DNA of 64,000 nucleotides from Paralvinella palmiformis (Eukaryota; Annelida; Polychaeta; Terebellida; Alvinellidae). The notes under the pieces were generated by a model. The model had not been told where the DNA came from. It saw only the letters and a program-made list of their open reading frames with translations, and did no database searches. Shown one piece after another: positions 1 to 12,411 of this stretch; position 1 is the stretch's first letter; every line of letters starts with the position of its first letter. The DNA is taken from contig JAODUP010000934.1 in the NCBI GenBank assembly GCA_025642065.1, forward strand, positions 255,001-319,000, read 5' to 3'. A program made the position numbers and the translations under genes.

Positions 1-726
1 CATTGGCTGTGCCTCTGTTAGTATTATCTTCCGTGTACGTACTTCACTAATTCTACTTCTTGATTCGTGACGCGTGTAACAATGGCGACTTCATAAAAGC
101 GAATACCTGCAACAAAACTGCATGAAACTTCGCAAAGACTAATAATAATAATAATAATACAACTTTTATTACGCCAATATCCTCGAGCTCAGTGGCGCAC
201 CCAGTACAGCGATTGGGCAAACTCAAAGTCCGGATACAATCCCATGTTTAGGATTCTAATAAAGTGAAGTCACGTCGTCACGTCGAGTTAGCTGTAAAAT
301 GCCCGAAGCTGGATAAACCGTATATAAGACGGTAGCTAACGACCATTATTATAGTATAGTAAGCCGATGGTTGGCGTTTCATTGTGTTGAAGCGCACAAC
401 ATACGCATAAAATACGTGTCAATCTGTACTTGACAAGTTAAACTTGTATGCCTGAATTATTCGTATTCTTTTAAGCCCCAGTCCAGGGTCACACCTACCC
501 CCACCTAATCCGTGACTAGGCCGTAAATAATCCTTGGTTAGTCCGGCATGTTCGGGGGCTCATTTCTCGTACTATACTCCGGGACTTACAGTCATCGGGT
601 ATCACCGGTAGCGACACGCCGTGGCTACACCGTGACCATCCGGATCACTTACCGGGTAGTCCATGGCATGTCCGGGATCCGTCCGTGGCTATTCCTAGTT
701 GATCTTCGACAGACCATAGTTACACC
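1..726. other. Non-coding flank
   Basis: No supported gene is seen. A short (AAT)n run at 140-158 followed by an AT-rich stretch resembles the 3' tail of a LINE copied on the minus strand, but no LINE coding sequence adjoins it. Short open frames here lack splice context or any family similarity. Confidence 0.5.
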
Positions 727-1050
727 TTGACAACACCGTGTCTAGTACGGGGCATCCTTGACAACGTCATGTCTAGTCCGGGCCATCCAACACAACGTCG
801 TGTCTGGTCCGGGCGATCATTGACAACGTCGTGTCTAGTACGGGGCATCCTTGACAACGTCGTGTCTAGTCCGGGTCATCCTTGACAACACCTTGTCTAG
901 TCCGGGCCATCCTTGACAACGTCGTGTTTAGTCTGGGCCATCCTTGACAACGTTGTGTCTAGTCCGGGCATTCTTGAAAACTTCGTGTCTAGTCCGGGGC
1001 ATTTTTGATAACGTCGTGTCTAGGCCGGGGCATCCTTGACAACACCGTAC
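727..1050. repeat. 31-bp GC-rich tandem repeat (about 10 copies)
   Basis: The unit begins TTGACAACGTCGTGTCTAGT and continues with CCGGGCCATCC, 31 bp in all. It is repeated head to tail about ten times with 5-20% divergence between copies, and there are no spacers between units, so it is a minisatellite rather than a CRISPR array. A looser version of the motif (CCGTGGCTACACCG and similar) extends on both sides at about 560-720 and 1045-1160, which suggests that the array grew out of an older degenerate repeat. Confidence 0.85.
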
Positions 1051-1519
1051 CTACACCGAGGCTGTACACAGGGCTACGCGTAGTTACACGAGCATTATCC
1101 AGCCTTATCTGGACTACTCCGGCTATATTCCGGGGATGAAATGCCGTGGCTACACCATCGTTCATCCTGGTATATGTGACTGCAAATATTTTTAGAACAA
1201 AATTGTATCGGATCGGATCGAGATTTTGGTCGGGGGGGGAGGGAAGGTGGATTTGTTCTTTGAAGCTTTGACTGGGGGTTTACGCAGAGAGACTGTGTCA
1301 TCGCCAGGCCAGTATTATCCGCAATGCTGACTACGCCGATGATGAGGCACTTTTATCAGCGACCTCACTCCACTGGTTAAAGGTACTTCGCACACTTCGC
1401 CTTAGTGATAAATGTGCACTGATATTTGTCCATACATGCTCGCATATGTTTACACTCTCCACCTTTCTCTCTCTCTCTCTATCTCTCTCCTATATATCTT
1501 TAATCTAATTACAATTGAC

Positions 1520-1521
<2 letters not shown>

Positions 1522-1557
<36 letters not shown>

Positions 1558-1565
1558 TGTGTGTG

Positions 1566-1600
<35 letters not shown>
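1522..1600. repeat. (AT)n microsatellite pair
   Basis: Two long AT dinucleotide runs (1522-1554 and 1567-1600) are separated by a GT-rich dozen bases. They follow a CT-rich tract at about 1463-1490. The surrounding 1051-2200 holds no gene that I can support. Confidence 0.9.
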
Positions 1601-1603
<3 letters not shown>

Positions 1604-2202
1604 GCTTCTTTAAATAATATTTTTTAAATTGTGATCAGAATTCTTTAGGAAACCCTCAAACTGTACTGCTTCATAGTCCCGAACGTCCCAGTTGTAATGA
1701 GGTAAAACATTGAAGTACCGGAAGGTGCACAAGGTACCCCAAAGCCTGGTGTCCCGGTGATGGGTCAATACGAGCTTTATTATCACGTGATCTACAAGTT
1801 CTTACCATCGTCAGACCTTCGTTTAGAGAGCAGTTTTTGGCGACGATAAACACTTCCGGTTAAAGTTCAATTACCGAATACGGAACGCCGGACACCAGAT
1901 GTCGTAATTGTCGTTTTTTTTAAGGAGTACCGACGGGAGAGAACCAGGGGAGGACTTTTTCAACAGCAGTCGTTTATTCCGGAATGTTCTGGATTCACTC
2001 TGTCTAATGTTACACGGGAAGGGAGGGGATGTTTCTTACATGTCTCTGCATGAAGTCGTCTCTCCGTATTTGGTACGCTGATGAATCATCTAGATGTTTA
2101 TCCACGATTCGTGTTTCCCCGTGTCACTACTTTATGTCATACTGCTAATACATACACGCACGCACATACACACGCATATGCGCGCGCGCGCGCGTGCACA
2201 CG

Positions 2203-2406
2203 CTTCCGTGGTCTAACCGGTGGCGCGTTTGATCACAGATCACTTCCACCTGATTTCGAGCCTCGACGTGGGCTTATCTGAACGGTGTTTAATCTTTGAC
2301 TTCGCTTCATTACCTTTTGAGGTCGCTCGGTCCATTTAGCCTACGGTGTGCACAAAAGTGGCCGAAAAACATCAATCATCATCAACATCGTCGTCATCGT
2401 CGTCAC
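2203..2406 (+). mobile_element. tRNA-derived SINE, family A
   Basis: The copy starts with a tRNA-like head (TGGTCTAACCGGTGGCGC is an A-box-like stretch, and TTTCGAGCCTCG a decayed B box). It continues with the family body (CTTCGCTTCATTACC, TTTAGCCTAC, AAAAGTGGCCG) and ends in an ATC/GTC-rich tail. The same body recurs at 2940-3233, 5240-5402, 8133-8437, 26215-26395, 34752-34870 and 62812-62990, which defines it as a dispersed family. Confidence 0.85.
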
Positions 2407-2939
2407 ATACGCGCGCACACACACGCGCGCGCGCGCACACACACAGATATAGTCTGCGTGAAGCGGCAACTAAAGCCGCCCAGTTTTGAGTAAGCACGAA
2501 TATTTTCGGTGTCCCACTTCGAGATGAGGGGTGCGATCGCCAATTGACTGGATAGACGTCGTTCAAAATTGATTAGCCAAAGTTTGACATGGCTGAATGT
2601 GTCCGCTATATCGAAAATTAATTTATTCAGTAAACAAAACAGCGTGGCTACCGTGTTAATTAGCCAAGCCAAGTTATAGCGATTAGATATTCACGTATGA
2701 TAAATTTTAAAGTCGTAAACGTAGTTTGTTTTTCTTCTTCGAATCGAGGTTTTCCCCATGGTTATAGAGTCACAACGATGTCCCGCAGTATGGCGAGTCC
2801 GAGCACATGACGGGCTTTCGGTTCGGCCCGTTTTCTATCACGTGGTGCGATTTATTGTCGGCTAACGTCGGTGTAAACCTACTTATTATCTGAGATGCTT
2901 ATAGCAGTTTTTTTTACTACGATAAATTTCTGGGCAATT

Positions 2940-3233
2940 AAAATGAAGCCCATTAAAGCCATCCCACCCAATCCCTTCGTCGGGCTACTTCCCCAAACAC
3001 ATCGTAGCGCTTCATCCGCAAATATGTATCTATTCGAAATCAGACGAACAAGTGCTACTACTATTTCTAAGTCACAGATCACTAACAACCTGGGTTCGAA
3101 TCTCGGCGTGGGCATACCTGAAGGGTGTTTCAGCTTTCACTTCGCTTCATTACCTTCGGAGGTGGCTCGGCCCATTTAGCCTACCATGTGCACCAAAGTG
3201 GCCGTAAAAATATCAATCATCCATCATCAAACA
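2940..3233 (+). mobile_element. SINE family A with extra 5' module
   Basis: The tRNA-like part (B box GGGTTCGAATC near 3091) and the standard body ending in CATCAATCATCC are preceded by about 135 bp starting AATGAAGCCCATTAAAGCC. The same 135-bp module sits in the same relative position in the minus-strand copy at 8133-8437, so it is part of a composite element and not chance flanking DNA. Confidence 0.8.
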
Positions 3234-4211
3234 ATACGAGAAATTTCACGGGAAAATTTCTGTTCTTTTTTCCACCTTCAATTTCCAATTAAGGCTCAAT
3301 TAAGGACTTCGCGGCCTTTCGTTTTATCCAGTAATTTCTTTATACTCCGCCAGGTGAGACTGTTATCTGTTTTCAAATAGAAGTAACCTTCGCGTTACTG
3401 AGATAAAAAGGAAGATTGTTTTATTCGGCGATAATGGCTTAAGTTTTTCGTCCGCGTTACATGGTATTTGTTGTAGCTTGTTATCGTACACGTATGACAA
3501 ACAAAAGCGCGTTATTTCGTATTATTTGATGGAGCCAACCGACACCGCGGCATCGTTAATATATAAACGGGTCTACCTTTCGGAAGATGGTCGGTGAGGC
3601 CAGGTTTAGATAGGTCCTAGCTTTAATATTCGGCGAATACGTCAGTTCGTTGTACAGGCCGATTGGGCTAGTCCTCGGCGAAGACATCTCAGAAATACGA
3701 ACGGGAGAGAACAGAGGAACAGCGGAGAACAGAGAACGATGCAGAACAGAGCACAAAGATGTGCGCCACTAAAAGCTAGGAACGTGACAAGCTAAATCCT
3801 TTCGGTACACTTCGTGTGATGTCGCCCACAGGCATGACTCAGCCAAAAATGCGTCCTGCTTCGGAGTAGGACAAAGATAGCGAACTGTGAAGGAAAACGT
3901 GACCAGGCCGTGTCACCCGAAAGTGTATGGCTTTGATTTAATAGAAACCAGATTTAAAATAATAAACCAACAATAAACATCGGCCTACGGCGTAGAATTC
4001 GTGATCGGTAAAAATTTCGGAAAGATGGAACTAGGCAAATAGCCGAAGGTGATCGCTTTATACCAGGTCAAGGTCGTTTTCTGTCTCTGCCCGATGCAAG
4101 TGCAAGGTACCCACTCGAGAACGGACACAGGTGTACAGAGCTGTTGTACGAGTACACGGGAGAACGTCCACATCTATGCGCACGCGTACACACACACACA
4201 CACACTATATA

Positions 4212-4249
<38 letters not shown>

Positions 4250-4434
4250 TACAGTTAATCTGTATAATAAGATAATATATATATTACCTGAAATTTTCAG
4301 GTATACCTAATGTGTATTAAATCTCAGTTAGCAATAGACGTATTAGCTAAACATTTCAGGTATTATACATATTAGCTGATTATACGATTAACTATAACAC
4401 ACACACAGACACACACACACACACACACATATAC

Positions 4435-4473
<39 letters not shown>

Positions 4474-4924
4474 AACACACACCTAAATAATTGCTGATGT
4501 TTTCTTTAGCAAGTACAAATGGCATTTACAGCCCGTGTTCACTCCCCTGAACAGTCTCCTACATGTGATTATTTCTGTGTGTTGTGTATGCGTGTATGTG
4601 TGCGTGTGCGTGCATGCGTATGTGTGTTAATAGACGGGTGCGTTTTACTGTTCTTTACTGTTATCCGATCTTGCGCTTTATTCCATATGGTAGCACACAC
4701 ACACACACACACACACACCGTTATTCACATGCGGAAGTCAATTATGTGTATAATATTAGATCTCCCATATCTGTATTCAAAGTTATACGAATCAACATTG
4801 AGCGCTTAGTCATAAATGTTCAAAAGACTTCCGGGTCAAAGTATACGATAACGTGTTTTGACGCGCGTGTGTAAGTCTGTTACTATGTTAATCGTATCAG
4901 TAATACCAATTGAGCTGTTTTATA

Positions 4925-4998
<74 letters not shown>

Positions 4999-5239
4999 CG
5001 CGTTTGTCCGGGGAGAAGAGGGGAGGCATATATATATATATATAATTGACGATGAGGAAAATGTATCATTTATAAAACTAGGTCGATACACGGCCTATGC
5101 CATCACGCTATCCATTTTTGCCCTATAGGCCGACATGTCAGATCGGCCTAAAAACCTATACCATGACGAATTTTGATTCTTATCACAGCCTTGGTTGCTG
5201 ATGCATCTTGCCGGGAACTCCCCCCAACCCGTAAGCCTG
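3234..5239. other. Gene-free stretch with microsatellites
   Basis: No coding exon is supported. It holds CA/AT/GT microsatellites at about 4188-4250, 4398-4466, 4693-4720 and 4930-5000. The last is an (AT)n(GT)n(GC)n compound tract with long alternating purine-pyrimidine sequence. The reading frames listed across these tracts are products of the simple repeats. Confidence 0.6.
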
Positions 5240-5402
5240 TTGGACGACAGATCACTACCACCCGGGTTCGAATGTCGGCGTGGGCATATCTGAAGGTTGT
5301 TTCATCTTTCACTTCGCTTCATTACCTTTGGAGGTCGCTCGGCCCATTTAGCCTACCATGTGCACAAAAGTGGCCGTTAAACATCAATCATCATCATCAA
5401 AC
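5240..5402 (+). mobile_element. SINE family A copy
   Basis: The copy runs from the tRNA-like region (GGGTTCGAATGTCGGCGTGG, a B-box match with one change) through the conserved body (TTCACTTCGCTTCATTACC, GGCCCATTTAGCCTACC) to an ATCATCATC tail. The head is shortened relative to the 8133-8437 copy. Confidence 0.85.
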
Positions 5403-5633
5403 AGAACCATGCACGCTTGCCGTTCACAACGTTGCTTTTGTGAAACCTATGAATCCGAAATCGTCAGCTGAGCCATTTGAAAACATCGCCCACTCGAAAA
5501 TAAGCCTTTCTGGAAAATAGAGATGCTATTTGTTGTGTGTAGGTCTTTCTGTTAATATTCCAATGTTCTATAAATCACTGACTGATAAGGGGGACTTTAA
5601 TATACCTAAAATTCTATATTGAGGAAATAGTTT

Positions 5634-5634
<1 letters not shown>

Positions 5635-5698
<64 letters not shown>
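5635..5698. repeat. (AT)n/(GT)n microsatellite
   Basis: A compound AT then GT dinucleotide run. Flanking sequence to 5840 shows no gene. Confidence 0.9.
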
Positions 5699-6037
5699 CT
5701 ACAGTAACCATCATTAAAGGTCTAGATTTATTGACGCAGCTAGATTTAAGTGACTTTCGGGAAATTCCCACCGGCTGATCTACACGCGGCAAAGAAACGT
5801 GCGACAGGTAGCGCTTCGGTAAACTCAGGCATAAGCTCATCGCATAAATTGGGCTAGCTGCAGTTTGGCGACTTCAATATCCAGTTCATCGCCGCTTCGG
5901 TCGACGGCATCGAACGGGCGCGGAACAACCAAGACCCTTTCGCCCGTCGCCACACATCGCCGTACTCTGGCCAAGCGTTGGCCAACTTTTGTCGAGCGCT
6001 GTATATCGACTGCAAGCAATTTATCTTCCGCGTGTTA

Positions 6038-6045
6038 TATATAAA
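6038..6045 (+). promoter_or_regulatory. Possible TATA-like element upstream of the ETS gene
   Basis: TATATAAA lies in a locally GC-rich, non-repetitive stretch (about 5840-6400) and sits about 290 bp upstream of the proposed start codon at 6331. The element is a plain sequence match. Whether transcription starts near 6065-6075 is inference. Confidence 0.3.
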
Positions 6046-6330
6046 CCGTGGCGGCGCCTTGAGCCAGTCTGGCAGGGTTCAACACCTGAACCGACGGCAT
6101 TGCTCGACAGCGACTCCTGCGATCATTTCTTGCCGATATTTGGCTAGGGGTTGTTCCTGAATATGTTAGTTGACTGAGCCTCGACGCAGAGTGGCCGGTC
6201 GGAAGCCGAGTATCTTCGGCCTTCAACCGGAAGTAAATACTAGCAGGCGTGAAACGGATAAATTTACGGATATTTCTTTCGAGCGTTTGCTATTAGCACT
6301 TTGGACGATATTCCAGGACGCGGTCGTTCT

Positions 6331-6379
6331 ATGCCACCTTTCCGCTGGCTTCCTACTGAACGTGGAATGGCACAACCTG
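6331..6379 (+). CDS. ETS gene, candidate first coding exon
   Basis: The ATG at 6331 opens a 16-codon reading (MPPFRWLPTERGMAQP) that ends at a strong GTAAGG donor in phase 1, exactly what the phase of the PNT exon at 6517 needs. An in-frame stop lies upstream at 6259, with no other ATG between. An alternative is that this is an internal exon entered at TTCCAG (6311-6316), with the true start further upstream. Confidence 0.5.
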
Positions 6380-9300
6380 GTAAGGAATTTACGAAACCGA
6401 AAAGCGTTAACCTCGCCTGGTAAGGTCTTTGTTTCCGAGTTACGAGATCCGGCTGCTATTTCGCCAATCTAATTTCTGAAACATCTGATCACGTACACGA
6501 ACCTTTTTTTTCGCAGTTAAGCCGCCCCAGTTGTGGACCAAAGAGGAAGTACGTAAATGGATCACGTGGTGCATCGACGAATACGCACTGGATCTGCACG
6601 AATCGCAGTTGGATACATTCCAGATGAACGGTAATTAACGATCGATGGTATCGGACGTCATCTGCTTTATTTTTGAACGCGTTGCCTTCTGATTCATCCA
6701 ATTCCGAGCCGAGCCGCTGTATAAATAGGCCGCTATTTATGAATATCGAAATGACCTATTCACTTGACCGTCTTGGATTATTTCGTTATACAGGGAAGGC
6801 CTTGTTGATGTTAAAACGGGAAGATTTCTGTCAGCGAGCACCGGCCATTGGAGACGTCATTTTCAATGCGCTGCAAACACTGGTCCTAGACTATCCAGGT
6901 ACGACTTTTGTTGTCTCCGTCTCTATCCGCACGTCTCTCGCTACTGCCGCCACTTCCACTTCCGTTCGGTGGAAAACAGAAGGATCCTTGTTCCCTATTT
7001 TTTTTTTGTTATCGTTCTTCACCATCGGTAGCCTTACCGGTGACGTCACAACCGGCGGCCAATCATTGCGCCGGCAGATCGCTTAAGCATTCATATACAG
7101 CTATGACGTAATCGTATCGTTCAACAAGTGAGCATGATGAAGCAAATCCCTGATTGCGCATGACTGCTGATCTATGGCTTACCTGGATGATTGGATGATT
7201 GCAGGTTGTATGGTTTGTACGGTTGTTTGTTTATTTCGCTGATTGACGGTTGGAATGGTTGGATCCACGTGGGAATTTAAAACGACGTAAACTGTAGAAA
7301 TTGCTGGCAAATGTTTATGCTGAGGTGCGCAATATCTCCGCAGTTCAGCATAGCGTACTTTTATTTGTAATAATAATAATAATAATAATAATAATGTTTA
7401 ACAAAATGACAAAATATAATGATTACGTTAACAATTAAAAGCTTGTTTGAATAGAAAGTTTGAACATGTTTTAAAAAAATTAATGACTTAGAATTTTTAA
7501 GATGACTAGGCAATTTATTTCACGAAGTTGGCCCAGCAACACTAAAGGCAATCAGTCTATATATCTGGAGGTAGTATTTAAGTAGGGCAAGGATGAGTTC
7601 AACAGATGATCTTAGTGTTCTAGTGTTAGCCTTCTCATGCAGCAGTTCTTTCAAATATATCGGTGTTTGACCATTTAATGTATTGTATGTGATAACGCGT
7701 ATTTTGAATTGAATGAATCCGTTTAATTACTGACACGGAGTGAAGCTCCTTCAATATCGGAGTGTCTTGTCTGTATGTGTGTCTATCTTTGTGTCTATCT
7801 GTCTGTGGGTGTCTCTCCCCCCTCTCTGTGTCTGTCTGTGTGTGTGTGTGTATACGCATGTGTGTTAGTGTGCGTGCATGTGTGTGTGCGTTTCTATGTC
7901 TCCGCGCAAATAAACAGTATATATTGTTCAAGGTAAGCTATTGAAACATCAGTGTGCTTAACACAATTAAGCATCGAATAGAAACGTATTGAAAGACACA
8001 CAAAATGAAATAACGAGTTAACCATACCGAAAACCGTGTATACAGCGAACAAGATAGTGACACAAGCCTGTGGATAACAGGTTCCTTCCAATAAAAACAC
8101 ATCCAATCACGTATATAAATAGTAGTTGCTGGTGATGATGATGATTGATGTTTTACGGCCACTTTTGTGGTAGGCTAAATAGGCCGAGCCACCTCCAAAG
8201 GTAATGAAGCGAACTCAAAGATTAAACGGCCATCAGATATGTCCACGCCGAGCTCGGGTGGCAGTGATCTGTGATCCAACGCGGTACCGGTTAGGCCACG
8301 GAGGCGCCCTTATAATAGTAGTAGCAATTGTTCGTCTGATTTCGAATAGACACACATTTGCGGATGAAGCGCTACGGTGTGTTTGGGGAAGTAGCCCGAC
8401 GAAGATATTGGATGGGATGGCTTTAATGGGCTTCATTCTAATGGGGAACTCCGTGGAAAGCAAATCTCCCAGGTGGCAGCACCTGAGACCCGGTCCAAAT
8501 GCTTCACTTCCGGTCAAGCCTGGGCAAAGCAAAAAGGGTGTCTTATGCGTGAATACGTTTGACCAAATTACTTATTAGAATGCCTTCCAATCAAAGTTGT
8601 GTGCCAATATTGTATAATGTTGGAGGCCATCAATTTCCTCACGTTACCCGAAGAGATACAGTGCATGGGTGAATGCTATACGACGTGTTTAGCTGAAGGG
8701 CACTGACAGTGTGAGCATTTTGTTGCAACAGACTACCTTATAGAAACCGCACACGGTGAGTTTTTGGTTTTGTAACGCCATATCAATGCCCTGTAATCCA
8801 ATTATGGTGTATTACTAGATAAGAAAATCCTTCAATGAAGCAATATATAATTTTTCTAGCATCAATCCTGATCTATTTCTGATAAATGCATATATATATT
8901 GTAGGCCTGTTCATGGCTATTGCTATATTCGATATTGTATCTGTAAGGATATTGTATCTGCTGAACTTATGACAATGACATTTTGTTGATTTTAACATAT
9001 TGGAAAATATAAATAATTCGATTTCTCAGGATGATTATCATTTTTCATTTCAGGAATGAATGCAGCCTCTACAGAAACGCTTGGGGTCAGATGCCATTTC
9101 AACACATCAAATACAGACATGGCTAGAGTACAGAGAACAGCGAAAAGGTGTACAATAACTCTGTAAAATTCTGTAACATAGGTGGTTAGAGATACAGAGG
9201 TGGGGGCCACGGAGGAGGTAATACCATTGAAGAGCCAGAAGTTAAAACAGTAACTGTGAGTTCTCAGACATATCAGAGTGGTAGGACAAAGATGAGCAAG

Positions 9301-12217
9301 ACCGGGAGTGATTCCACAAAAATACCCTTGTTTTCCCTCAGAATGTTTATAGCGGATAATGATGCCATCCACTATTATACAGGCTTGGAGACATATGAGA
9401 CGTTACTGTTTGTTCTGAGTACACTAGGACCTGAAGTGCATGTGCTGAATTATATGAATGGAACCATATCCCAGACAGAAGTTGTTGATCAGTTCTCATG
9501 AAACTAAGACAATATACAACAAATTTTGAATTATCGAGGCTCTTTACATATCAGAGTCAGATGTATACAACAGTTTTGTACATGGAGTTCATGTCATTGC
9601 AGTGGATAGAGGTATCTCTATGGCCTGACTGTGATGTGGTACATTTCTTTTCACCAGATGGTTTCAAAGCCAAATTCACTACAAGAGTAATTGTTGACGG
9701 TACTGAATGCCCGATCAAGAAACCATTATCCCTTTTCATGCATCATACACATACAAGTTTTTTAATGAATTTGTAATACTGGGTGATGGTGTATTTGCTA
9801 TATATTGTTAAATAAATAATTTGAATATAAAACCAGTTTTGTTATAGATTGCTAGTTTGTTGAATGAGAACAATATTTAACTACCAGACTCTAACTTATG
9901 GTGAAAGAAATTATCTTTCCATTACCATACATACTCTTTCCCATTCACAAAAAAGTCATAGCCACATGAACAACTTTATCCAGATTTTTATTCATACATA
10001 TTTAATTATAACAAACTATCCATCTGTTTTTTTTTTAAATTACATCTGTGCTCTAATATTCTACTTATCAAGTTAAACATTAAACAGGATCATTCCTCTA
10101 TTTTTGGACCTATTGGTATGCTAGACAGATAAGGTCTGATTTATTAAATACCGCGGATTATATAACATCTTATTTGTTATGGAGTGATTAATAACGGAGA
10201 ATTATTTTCAAACATGTACACTCTATTTTGATTACTCTTTCAGGGCAGGAGTCAAATAGTAAATGCTTTTGACTATATAAGCAATGTTACAAGCTCTGAT
10301 AAGAGAGTTTTACTTTATATTTTAATCAACAGCAAGAGTGTGTCATAGGCTTAAAAATTAGTTGTTAGAAAATGCAAGTCCCTGGATGCTGACTGCAATG
10401 CTCTATGTATTAAAAAGTTCATAACAGATAAGTTGACATTTTAATTATCCAAAAAACAGAACCAAAGAGAATAAGCCTGGGGCTCCGGAAGCACAAGATA
10501 GTTTTGGACCGGGTTTCTCTGTGCTGCCACTTAGTGAATGCCCCACGGAGTTCCCCCATTGTATTGACCACTTCCTTGTGTTGGCACTGTTACGAATTTG
10601 AGTCGCCGGAATCTGAGGTCTGTTTAATGTTATGGGGCCCCATTTGTATTATTCAGTGGGTTCAAAAGACCATCATCTGGGGAGACTTCAACACTTTATG
10701 TCGAACACAACATAAGTCATGGACCCATTACTTTAGCTCAATTTGTTACAACCGCAAATGTCATAATTATTGTTCGACATATTCGACACAAAAACACAGC
10801 ACGAAGAGTCCGGTGTAGCTCGGCTGCGTTTTGATCCGTCCACGTGGTAAATAGATAGCACAGGATCCCGTGTTGGTAACGTTTGGCAACAGGTTTAACA
10901 CAAAGAGCCCAAACGGTGCCACTACTACCAATGACACCCACCACTTGTCTCAAAGATATTTTCTCCAGTTGAAACGTTGTCTACGTCGTGCTTTCAGCCG
11001 TAAATGTATTTCTAACAAAGCTCGTTTCAATCGTGTGCTGTTTGGAGGATAATGGCGGCGGGCAGATGATGTCACAGGTCAAGATGGCGGTTATCGGCAC
11101 GACGATAATCAGGATGTCAACATTGTGTTAGCCGAGAGAGAGATGGTAAATGAGAAACGAAAAGGACAGAACATGGAGCCCTGAACAGCACCCCATAATA
11201 ACAGCAGAACTTCAAAATAAAATGAATTATTGGAAGCTCTGAACGGGAGTCGAGTACAGCAGAAGATAACTGTAGTTACCCTTGATGCCAGGTGGTTGAC
11301 ACAACCACGTTAGCAGGATATGTAATAAACTACTTGCTGAAGGACAGTTTTAGTGAGCTCCGGTGGCCTAGCGGTTGAGCACCCGACACTTGGTGCCAAC
11401 GGTCACAGGGTCGAACCCCGCAAGAGGTCGAAACTTTTCCAGAGATTAATTTCTCGGCTCACAACATCGTGGGTGGCTGACCACGTTAAATGGCGCTGCC
11501 GTCTCCACTGAATTATTTAAAATAAAGGGGGACGTTAAAAACCCACTGAGGACGTAAAACACTCTGGCAGTGACCACCCTCAGGGTATCTGGGCTCCATC
11601 TTTCCGTACTGCTCCCCTGTGAGTGGTGGTGGAGGAGGTTTCTCAGCCACTCCAACATAGAGGCTGTACTGAATAAGCGACAGCCTGGAGATTCTCCCCG
11701 AACAACAAAACAAACGAAGGACAGTTGATGGGTATAACAAATTGTTTTAAGTAGACGACTTTGAGAAAAGTAGACACTTGATGCTTCTGAGATTGAGACA
11801 TTATTTAGAATAGCGTTTCCTAATTGCCAGCAATAGATGATTGATGCGCTCAGGTACATCTATAAACTCGAGCTTCAGGTAGATGCACATGATACGCCTA
11901 CACTGATTTCGGTTGAATCATATCGCACCAACATTATAATTAGTGAATGTGTACACATTCTAGGTCGCTCTACAAATATGAAAACGGTACGACGTAGCCA
12001 AGAGCTATGACTACCGCTGTATGACTTGAGATGTAGATAAATAAGCGATAGCACCGACAATTCTACGTCGTTTTGGTAGAATATTGCCTAGAAGGGTTTA
12101 TGCTATGAGAGAAAATAAGCCTGTATTTCTGCTGTGAATACGCATGGGATAGATTTGTTTTGATCTTTGCTACTTTCGTGTTGTTTTGGAACAGGCATAG
12201 TTAGCAGTAATATTAAA

Positions 12218-12298
<81 letters not shown>

Positions 12299-12371
12299 CA
12301 CACACACATAGAGAAAGAGAGAAAGAAATAGATGGGGGAAGGAGCGAATGAGAGAGAGAGAGAGAGAGCGA

Positions 12372-12411
<40 letters not shown>

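Noticed and set aside
727..1050. CRISPR-like look of regular 31-bp repeats
   Set aside because: Units are directly adjacent with no spacers, and the sequence is animal nuclear DNA. The same holds for the 31-bp repeat at 36503-36694.
2203..2406. tRNA gene candidates from A- and B-box-like text (also at 8133, 25672, 60232 and other SINE copies)
   Set aside because: The matches sit in repeated elements with a long non-tRNA body, and no cloverleaf with a proper acceptor stem can be drawn.
6170..6472. Open frame of 100 codons before the PNT exon
   Set aside because: Its first codon is TTG with a stop just before it, and it has no ATG. The region is better explained by the phase-matched exon 6331-6379 in another frame.
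11446..11859. Minus-strand frame of 137 codons
   Set aside because: It lies mainly in a family B SINE, and the same reading appears in every other copy. The similar frames at 25806-26255, 44281-44481 and 60390-60809 are rejected for the same reason.
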